Shown here: positions 57,162-64,000 of the stretch, in pieces
Layout of the letters: every line of letters starts with the position of its first letter
How positions within the stretch are numbered: the first letter of the stretch is position 1
Assembly (NCBI RefSeq): GCF_030247195.1
Contig: NC_080671.1
Location: forward strand, 11,547,343 to 11,611,342
Source: Topomyia yanbarensis
Lineage: Eukaryota; Arthropoda; Insecta; Diptera; Culicidae
Reading direction: 5' to 3'
DNA: 64,000 nt
The notes under the pieces: model-generated
Seen by the model: only the letters and a program-made list of their open reading frames with translations
What the model was told of the DNA's origin: nothing
Databases searched by the model: none
Made by a program: the position numbers and the translations under genes

Positions 57162-58390
57162 TCGCGAATGATTTATTTTGTAACTTTCAGTCGCAGCCTG
57201 CCTAGATACGAAATAATATGGCAACACGCACCGCTGCACCACGTCAGCGTAAAAAACGCAACGCAAATGAAACGCGCGAAAGGGAGAAAAATGTTAGGGG
57301 AGCCCGGGGCTAGTTGGCAGTTGGGGTAAGTTGGCGGAAGCCGCTTTTCTCCGTTTCTATTAGACATACAGCGTTGCCTCTCGTTGTGTACCTCAAGTAA
57401 TGTGAAACACATTATCCGATGTGTTTTTGTTGCAAAACATTTTGTTTTGTTGAAATTGTGGGCGATATTGTGTTTTCGAGCATACCAAGTAAATTTTCTA
57501 AATTTTAAATACTTTGCGGTATTTAGGGTGATTTTCAATCTATGTCCCGAATGATTACATTTTTCGATAGCGCATGAAAAGAGCTTTCAGTATCCGTATA
57601 GATATTACATCTATCCACAAACAAAAGTTATTTTTAAAATAGTTTTTAATAAAATATGCGGTTGGGGTAAGTTGGCGGTGTAGCACGCGGGGCAAGTTGG
57701 CGGTACTTTTTACAGTGCAAAAAAGTCATCAAAAAATTTTATATCAGGAATTCACTCCATAGTAAGAAAATCTTTTGCTTGTGTATCTCGGCAATGTAGG
57801 AGACATTTATTCCGGCCAATTGCACGAGAAATTTCGAAAATTTGTTTTTGAATAGGGAGTAAGCGTCAAAGTCAAAATACCGAGGTATTGAAACTGAAAT
57901 ATAATAGCAAATGTCGGTTAATATATAGTTTTCTCGAAAAGACATTCAGCACGTTCCAAAAGGACCCCCCTCTCCATTCGATTGCTTAGTTTTTGGCATA
58001 TTCTCACATACAGTCCACTCTCGAACTGATGGTTTGTTTGAGCGGTACTCGAAGCTGAAAAAATCCACTGAAAAAATCCAAACGTTTATTCTATTTGCTT
58101 CAAACCGCTTAAAATTCATATGAAGAAGAAATGCTATTGTTAACACGCGCACACATACCTTCTATATGTCAACTGTATAAACTATGTATGCACACACATA
58201 AATTATATGTGCATATTATTGTAGAATAAGGGTTTAATGTGCCTAATAGTTATGAAGAGTGAATGTAAGATTAATATTTCTTGTAAATACACACATTAGG
58301 TTTATGTGCCAGCAAATAGTGTCTATATGCCTCCGTTCATTGCAAAAATCTATGTGCAAAATCAATAGGCATAACGTTTACTTGTTGTGA
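57162..58390. other. Unidentified insert inside BEL pol
   Basis: BEL sequence appears to run RMIYFVTFSRSLPRYE to about 57213 and to resume with LLKVLVWCIRFFNNCR at 58391. The intervening ~1.18 kb is foreign. It contains GGCTAGTTGGCAG and three GGGTAAGTTGGCGG-type phrases (57310-57335, 57663-57680 and 57691-57705). I see no inverted ends or ORF that name it. Confidence 0.5.
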
Positions 58391-58740
58391 ATGTTGCTGA
58401 AAGTTCTTGTTTGGTGTATACGTTTTTTCAACAATTGTCGGATCTCGAAGCAACAACGAATCTTCGAATGTCTAAATCCTAAGGATATTGAAGGTGCTTT
58501 GAAAAGATTAGTTCGACTATGGCAGGCAACTATATTTCCCCAAGAAATTCGTCAGTTTGAATTGAAAAACATTCGACCAAACCGTACTGTTGTTTTCGGA
58601 AATAATTCGCCTCTCAAAAACAGGAATTTGATGCTGGACGAATATGGATTTCTTTGATTTGACAGTCGTATAAAAAACCAGCTAAGTGTAGGTCAATGGC
58701 GGCTTCGGAGAATTTATTGGATGTAATATGCTCTTTTTTG
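58391..58740 (+). pseudogene. BEL/Pao pol, integrase-proximal region
   Basis: The frame 58391-58657 reads LLKVLVWCIRFFNNCRISKQ, then DIEGALKRLVRLWQATIFPQ followed by EIRQFE. This is the helical segment that precedes the integrase zinc domain in BEL/Pao pol proteins. LMLDEYGFL then corresponds to the usual LDEFGFLRVGGRL segment, but a stop and frameshift follow (DSRIKNQLSVGQ). The integrase core is not found downstream, so the element is truncated here. Confidence 0.65.
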
Positions 58741-59381
58741 ATATTATGTTTTCACAGATGAATCCCCCTAAAAGTGGAATATTTTTATTATTTTTTGTTT
58801 CAAATGATTATATTGAGATTTCTTCAGCCAACTTGTAGCGTATTGTTCCGCGAAAATTTTTGCTAAAACACCAAGTGTGTTAAAACATATTATTTATTGT
58901 TCAATATAGTAATGATCTGTTTTAATATATCAGCCGAATTTCTCTTCGATAAAACGAAAAAGGATGATATCAGGGTATATTTTGTATCTATTATTCGTGA
59001 TCATCCCGTAGCTGTCAAATCATATCAATATCTCTATGAAAACACTCCAATAGAAACTTATCCCGCGGAGTTCTGAAAGTAGTCATAATCCTGGGATTTC
59101 CAAATATATTGAGCTCACTTTTGATGGGATGTCCCGAAACAGGATCAATTTTTCGCATGGGAAGCGGTGTGGGAATAGGTTGAATGCTTGTGAAACATGG
59201 AACTGCTCATCGAACCATTGCATGCATGTCAACATTTGCTTAAAATGTTTTCGTTTCGCGGGAATGCGTACAGTAACGTTCCAACGTTTACTTAATATTG
59301 TTACGGAATCTATGTCTGCGTAGCGACTAAAAATTTTGACGGGTATCATCTAGATAGGATTGAAGCAGTGATGATAGGGGC
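58741..59381. other. No gene recognised
   Basis: Short open frames at 59083-59349 (-) and 59129-59323 (+) overlap each other and have no domain. The stretch ends at an inferred Gypsy LTR. Confidence 0.4.
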
Positions 59382-59562
59382 TGTCAAAAAGTATGCGAGA
59401 GAAAAAGGCAATTATAAAAGTTAACCAGCTACGATAGCACGCGTTTTATCTCGTTCCGAAATTATCTACTCCTTAACCCAATTTCTGCTCGGGCAGGAAT
59501 TTCACGTTTTTCGTGGAATCGACGAATCGACTGTCGGGATAACAGTGTCTGTGCCAAAAACA
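59382..59562 (+). repeat. Ty3/Gypsy 5' LTR (inferred, 181 bp)
   Basis: Starts TGTCAAAAAG and ends GCCAAAAACA, one base before the primer-binding site. ATTATAAAAG near 59412-59421 may be a TATA box. The LTR is short, and no second copy is in the window, so the left boundary is tentative. Confidence 0.5.
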
Positions 59563-59563
59563 G

Positions 59564-59580
59564 TGGTGTCAGAAGTGGGG
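59564..59580 (+). promoter_or_regulatory. Primer-binding site
   Basis: TGGTGTCAGAAGTGGGG directly follows the LTR. It starts with TGG, the complement of a tRNA CCA end, and resembles sites in insect Ty3/Gypsy elements that I associate with tRNA-Trp. The tRNA identity is a guess. Confidence 0.65.
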
Positions 59581-59611
59581 TTGTGAAACCCTTAAGTGCA
59601 GATTTTTGGTT

Positions 59612-60835
59612 ATGTCATCACCACCACGAGATTCACCTGAGCCTCCACTCCCGGGAAACCAGGAGTAGGAGAGCGTTCCGAGTCCAAGATTGCTAGCGGG
59701 TATTAGGGACATGTTCGTTGAGTTTCGGAGAAAAGACGAAGATGACCGCCGGGGACTAATGGACAAATTCGATATGCTTAACAGTACCATAACCTCGTCT
59801 GTTAGAGACATTCGAATGGAAGTGGCGGACCAACTATAAGAATATGGAGAGGAGTTAGGCCGGTTGAAAAACCAGGTGAATGCTCTGACAACAATGAGAG
59901 AATTTAGTGTAGCATTGAATGCATTGCAGCTAACTGGAGCACCCATAACTCGTAGTTCCCCACATGAGTCCGGTAAACGCTGCGACACCGTACCAGTAGC
60001 CGATCCGAATGTTTCTGGTGTTCAACAAGCCAACCGCTCGATGCTGTCCGAAGGAGACGACGGTCATCACGATGTGTCAATCATACATGGCCCGAATGAA
60101 CATGTGCCAAGTATTGTATCACGTGCTTCTTACGTTAAGATCACTCCGGACATGTTCGATGGAAGCAAACAGTGGTCCGACTACATTCTTTCTTTCGAAA
60201 TTGCCGCTGATATAAATGGGTGGAGTGAAGAGCTACATGCGAAGTATTTAGCCGCAATGCTGAGTGGCCCGGCATTAGAAGTGCTCCGCAATTTGAGTAC
60301 CAGGAATCGTGCAAATTATGGTGCATTAAAAATTGCTCTTAATCACCGTTTCGGCGATGAACTACGGAGAGGATTGCACCATGCGCAGCTCAGAACCAGA
60401 CAACAACAGCGCAATGAGGATCTCGTTCACTTTTCCAACGATGTAAAGAAACTGATCTCGTCCGTATATTACAATTGTCCTAGCGATGTGCGAGGTATCA
60501 TCGCCCTAAATCATTTCATCGACGGCTTGCTCGATCCAGTCGTTCAGGATCGTGTTCGCCTGGCTGGGTTGCAAACACAAGATTCTGCGCTCCAGCTGGC
60601 TCTGCAGATAGAGTATAGCCGCAACGCAACGAGATCGGCCCAGAAAACGATAAGAATGGTGACAACTGTTACAACGGAAAGCGAGGGATCGGTCACATGT
60701 GAGACATCCGACGATGAAGCGATCGCTTACGAAGTGAAGGCGAATGGTTCCACAGTGGGAACGCAAACTAACTTTTACCGTAAAAAGAAACGAAACTTTA
60801 GACGCAGTTCGGGAAACGATCGCACGCCAGCCTAG
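59612..60835 (+). pseudogene. Ty3/Gypsy gag polyprotein
   Basis: The ATG at 59612 (MSSPPRDSPEPPLPGNQE) is in frame with the long open segment from 59864, but TAG at 59666 and TAA at 59837 interrupt it. The capsid region spans about residues 170-330, with ITPDMFDGSKQWSDYILSFE, NGWSEELHAKYLAAMLSGPA and LALQIEYSRNA, a Ty3-type gag capsid pattern (DYI..FE...NGW...K..YLA..L.G.A). The C-terminus is basic (RKKKRNFRRSSGN) without a visible CCHC knuckle. It ends at 60835. Pol continues in the -1 frame, which suggests -1 frameshifting in the ancestral element. Confidence 0.8.
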
Positions 60836-62441
60836 AGGAGCAAAGACTGGCAGATGACAATGCTTCACACAATGTTTATTATGTTCATACACTCACACGG
60901 CATCAGGGCAGTTATATCGCTAAAATAGACGTTAACGGTTCACCGTGTGAGGCGATCATCGATTGCGGTGCACAGTGGGACGGAATCAAAAAAAGTCGGA
61001 CTTTGATATTTTCGACGAAACTATTGGCTATGGCACTTTGATGTCTTCGGAAAGGTGTCTTTACTTTTTAAGTAGTTTAATATAATGTTGGAAAATTTTT
61101 ATTTAAGGGGGTATATACGCAGATGAAAAAAATATCTTTGCAAATTGTTGCCAAAAGTGATAGTCATGTATGGAAAGTTTGTAGACGAAATGATTTTATG
61201 AAACTTTGTTGAAGTAGCAAAATGACTATCTGTTAAGCGAAAAAAGTTATTGGGTGAAATTGAAGTACAGGTCGGAATACCCCCTTAAAAAGTGTTTTTT
61301 TTATTGTAACTTTTTTATTAGATTTTTTACAGTTTTTCGATGTTCTAGAAAGTTGTAGATGCTTCCAAAACACACCTTTTTTCGGAATAGACCAGCTCGC
61401 TATCTCTTCGTTTTTAGGATATATGACTGTTTTTGGTATTTTTGGGCTAACTTTAAGGGGCTATGGTTTGTAGAGTAGCAGGTAGTAGCAGCTAAATTTA
61501 TTTTTTTGTTATTCTGCAAAAAATACTTTATTGATGCATATATAAATCATAGGGGGATCTAATGGGATCCTTGGAATAATGTGCCCCTTAAAGTTAGCCC
61601 AAAAATACCAAAAAATCAGACATACATCCTAAAAACGAAGAGATAGCGAGTTGGTCTATTCCGAGAAAATACGTGTTTTGAAAGCATCTACAACTTTCTA
61701 GAATATCGAAAAACTGTAAAAAATCAAATAAAAAAGTTACAATAAAAAAACACATTTTAAGGGGGTATTCCGACTTGTACTTCAATTTCACCCAATAACT
61801 TTTTTCGCTTAACAGATAGTCATTTTGCTACTTCAACAAAGTTTCATAAAATCATTTCGTCTACAAACTTTCCATACATGACTATCACTTTTGGCAACAA
61901 TTTGCAAAGTTATTTTTTTCATCTGCGTATATACCCCCTTAAATCAAAATGTTCTAACATTATATTAAACTACTTAAAAAATAAAGAAACCTTTCCGAAG
62001 ACATCAAAGTGCCATAGCCAATAGTTTCGTCGCGAAGATCAATGTCCGGCTTTTTTTGATTCCGTCCCACTGTGCGGTGCTGCGAAAACACTGATCAGTC
62101 ATAAGTTTTTGAAAAACAGAACGACAATTCCAACAGAAGACTGCAAGAAAAAGTTCATTAGGACCGTTTCGGGACAGCTCATTCCTGTTCTTTCAGAAGT
62201 GAAGATTGAGTTTAGATTTGGAAATCTTAATGTCTGCCATCCTACGTGGGTTGTGGATTTACCGGAGGATTGCATTATTGGAAGCGACTTTCTAGCTGCG
62301 AATGGGTGTGTCATAGATTTCATACGAGGAGACTTGCATTTCTCAGATGCGTGCTCGATTCCTTTGTCGAAACATAGTCAGTACCAAAAGGCGGTATTTC
62401 TATCTACTGATGTCGAAATATCTGCTTGTAGTGCGGTTTAG
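60832..62441 (+). pseudogene. Ty3/Gypsy pol: aspartic protease, split by a fold-back at its active site
   Basis: In the -1 frame from gag: LEEQRLADDNASHNVYYVHT, then GSYIAKIDVNGSPCEAIIDC. The protease active-site motif D-C-G-A is split: Asp-Cys-Gly lie before the insert and Ala-Ala-Lys-Thr-Leu after it (62080 on). The flap and second conserved block follow (VSGQLIPVLSEVKIEF, then PEDCIIGSDFLAANG). A TAG ends this frame at 62439. The protease would cut the Gag-Pol precursor. The insert duplicated CGGTG, so the split is exact and the ancestral reading is unambiguous. Confidence 0.8.
60971..62074. mobile_element. Fold-back element with CACAGTG ends and 5-bp duplication in Gypsy protease
   Basis: The ends are CACAGTGGGACGGAATCAAA (60971) and TTTGATTCCGTCCCACTGTG (62074). 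The arms of about 500 bp match throughout in inverted order; for example GGGGGTATATACGCAGATG (61108-61126) pairs with CATCTGCGTATATACCCCC (61920-61938). CGGTG flanks both sides (60966-60970 and 62075-62079). The CAC terminus and GC-rich 5-bp duplication fit Transib; the nonamer-like box seen in the others is weak here (only A-rich). It has no ORF. Confidence 0.8.
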
Positions 62442-63154
62442 CAACCGCGAAATGTTCAGCCAATGGAAGTGCGATTCTTTTGCTTGAAGGCAATCTGGAT
62501 AGTGACGCTGTCGTCGTTGCAAGAGCTGTATTTAACCTCAACCATAATCAAGTTCCTGTTAGGATGCTCAACACTTCGGATTCGCTCGTGTTGCTGAAAG
62601 CTGGTACAAACGTAGGAACATGTCATTCGGTGGTTGTCGTGGATGGTGCGGGTGTCACGTGCCAACGAGAAGGTGAACAATCCAATGTGCTTCCGGAACA
62701 TCTGCGTGAGATGTTTGCAGCTGCCTCGAAAAGGTTAAACAGTGATCAAAAAGCTGAACTCGCCCATCTTCTGCGAAATTATCAGGACGTGTTCAGTACT
62801 GGTCCTGGGAATACTGGAAAAACTAATCTGTTGAAGCACAGCATTAATACAGGGGACAACCGACCGTTAAAAATTCCTCCGCGTAAAATTCCACTGGCAA
62901 AACGAGCCGAGGTGGACGGTCTCCTGAAGGAAATGGAGGCGCAAGGAATTATCAAGGAGTCACAAAGCCCGTGGTGTTCACCAGTAGTTCTTGTGAAGAA
63001 GAAGGATGGGAGTACAAGGTTCTGTGTAGATTATCGTAAGCTTAACGATCTGACTACTAAAGATTCTTATCCTCTTCCTAGAATCGATTTGACGCTTGAT
63101 GCTTTAAACGGATCGCAGTGGTTTTCAACTCTTGACCTACAAAGTGGGTTTTGA
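62442..63154 (+). pseudogene. Ty3/Gypsy reverse transcriptase, N-terminal part
   Basis: A frameshift near 62470-62480 leads into the frame LLEGNLDSDAVVVARAVFNL. Open sequence then shows ELAHLLRNYQDVFSTGPGNT, PPRKIPLAKRAEVDGLLKEM and GIIKESQSPWCSPVVLVKKK. It continues with FCVDYRKLNDLTTKDSYPLP and FSTLDLQSGF, the last containing the first catalytic Asp. The frame ends in TGA at 63152, exactly where Ty3 RTs have the Trp of the GYWQ block, so a TGG-to-TGA change is likely. Confidence 0.85.
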
Positions 63155-64000
63155 CAGGTTCTAGTTAACGAAGTGGACCAAAATAAAACCGCTTTCTCTA
63201 CTGGTAAGGATTTATGGAACTTCACAGTTATGCCGTTTGGGCTTTGCTATAGTCCTGCAACCTTCGAGCGATTGATGTATACGACTCTTAAAGGACTCCC
63301 ATGGACACTGTGTTTGGTGTACATGGATGATCTAATTGTGCACTCGAAGACCTTTAGGGTTCATCTGATTAACTTAACCGTGGTGTTTGAAAGACTTCGA
63401 GCTGCCAAATTGAAGCTAAATCCCAGGAAATGTGTGCTTCTTGAATTCCAAGTAACATTTCTTGGTCACACGGTATCCTCACATGGAGTACATACTGATC
63501 CACGGAAAATAAACGCTATTTCGCAGTGGCCACGTCCTAAGGACAAATCCGAGATAAGAAGTTTTATTGGGATATGTGCGTACTACAGAAAGTTCGTGAA
63601 AAATTTCTCTTCAGTAGCTAAACCGTTGCACCAACTTACCGAAACGCGTTCTAAATATGAGTGGAATATGGAGTGAGAAGAATCCTTTACGAAGCTGAAA
63701 ACCTTACTCACTTCCGCGCCGATTTTAGCATTTCCCGATATTCAATTATCGTTCATACTGGATACTGATGCGAGTCAAAACGGAATCGGCGCGGTTTTGT
63801 CACAAATACAGAATGGAGAAGAAAAGGTTATAGCCTATTACAGCAAATGCTTGTCCAAGGCTGAAAGGAACTATTGTGTCACCAGAAAAGAGCTTCTCGC
63901 AGTGGTGAAGTCTGTAGGTCATTTTCACCATTATTTGTACGGCCGTCGATTTTTACTACGCACCGATCATGCAGCCTTGCAATGGTTGTGCAGTTTCAAA
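63155..64000 (+). pseudogene. Ty3/Gypsy reverse transcriptase C-terminal part and RNase H (partial)
   Basis: Continues in the same frame after the TGA: QVLVNEVDQNKTAFSTGKDL, MPFGLCYSPATFERLM, the catalytic YMDD box (about 63320), KLNPRKCVLLEFQVTFLGH and RSFIGICAYYRKFVKNFS. A second TGA at 63674 interrupts it. RNase H then shows LDTDASQNGIGAVL, VIAYYSKCLSKAERNY, RKELLAVVKSV and LLRTDHAALQWL, with the Asp, Glu and Asp catalytic residues. The reading is open to the window edge. RT and RNase H together would turn element RNA into cDNA; two TGA codons disable this copy. Confidence 0.85.

Larger units (their letters stand above)
52293..58740 (+). mobile_element. BEL/Pao LTR retrotransposon, decayed and multiply interrupted
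   Basis: Order: 5' LTR, primer-binding site, gag with knuckle, pol (RT, RNase H, integrase-proximal region). It is split by a fold-back (53553-54327), a Transib-like element (56284-57156) and an insert of unknown type (about 57215-58388). The protease core, the YVDD portion of RT and the integrase catalytic domain are not visible, and no 3' LTR is seen, so the 3' part is truncated. Confidence 0.8.
59382..64000 (+). mobile_element. Ty3/Gypsy LTR retrotransposon, decayed, runs off the window
   Basis: Order: short 5' LTR, primer-binding site, gag, then pol in the -1 frame with protease, RT and RNase H. RNase H is still in progress at the right edge, so integrase and the 3' LTR should lie beyond it. 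A 1104-bp fold-back (60971-62074) sits in the protease active site. Two in-frame stops in gag, a stop and frameshift near 62440-62480, and two TGA codons in pol show it is dead. Confidence 0.85.

Noticed and set aside
63152..63154. TGA recoding (selenocysteine or readthrough) in Gypsy pol
   Set aside because: The site is a conserved Trp, the element is already frameshifted and interrupted, and a G-to-A transition is sufficient.

Overview
The window looks like repeat-dense intergenic DNA from an insect, most likely a culicine (Aedes-like) mosquito. This is inferred from its contents: I-clade LINEs with RNase H, Jockey-type RT fragments, BEL/Pao and Ty3/Gypsy retrotransposons, tRNA-derived SINEs, hAT-like and TA-target MITEs, and long interspersed repeats with CA tracts and a CTCGGCCCTCCGGGCC block. 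I recognise no single-copy host gene. Every recognisable protein belongs to a mobile element, and only one element (LINE copy B) has intact reading frames.

Layout. 1-3.7 kb: repeat family 'A' with internal ~340 bp tandem units. 4.5-5.7 kb: a gag-only LINE remnant (-). 5.7-10.8 kb: families A and B, with a TA-flanked MITE (6208-6532) nested in B. 11.0-17.3 kb: broken I-clade LINE copy A (-). 17.7-18.9 kb: internally deleted copy C (-). 18.9-19.7 kb: a fold-back element. 21.2-23.0 kb: Jockey-type RT fragments with a clean hAT MITE (8-bp duplication). 23.0-30.2 kb: 3' half of a Ty3/Gypsy element, split by a family B copy and carrying a fold-back element with a 9-bp duplication in its LTR. 30.2-37.5 kb: mostly unrecognised sequence with one MITE. 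37.5-40.8 kb: a large inverted repeat holding a tRNA-headed repeat and tandem repeats; its right arm is split by a second fold-back element (4-bp duplication). 41.5-47.4 kb: LINE copy B (-), with ORF1 (432 aa) and ORF2 (1232 aa) both open. 50.2-50.45 kb: a long (AT)n tract. 52.3-58.7 kb: a decayed BEL/Pao element split by at least three insertions. 59.4-64.0 kb: a decayed Ty3/Gypsy element whose protease active site is split by a 1.1-kb fold-back; it runs off the right edge.

Most notable signals. (1) Four elements start with CACAGTG, the V(D)J recombination-signal heptamer. The two with both ends visible have 5-bp target duplications. Three of the four have, after exactly 12 bases, a nonamer-like ACAAAACCT/TCAAAACCT with an unconserved spacer. 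This fits the Transib (RAG1-related) superfamily. (2) LINE 3' ends carry a hairpin whose stem bases co-vary while a loop core is conserved. It is shared by autonomous copies and a gag-only remnant, suggesting mobilisation in trans. (3) Families A and B end in a hairpin, also matched near the 5' end, whose sequence changes between families while base pairing is kept. (4) Several insertions can be checked against empty sites inside the same window.

Element boundaries marked 'about' are read by eye from homology between copies within the window. Family names rest on motifs and structural hallmarks, not on database searches.
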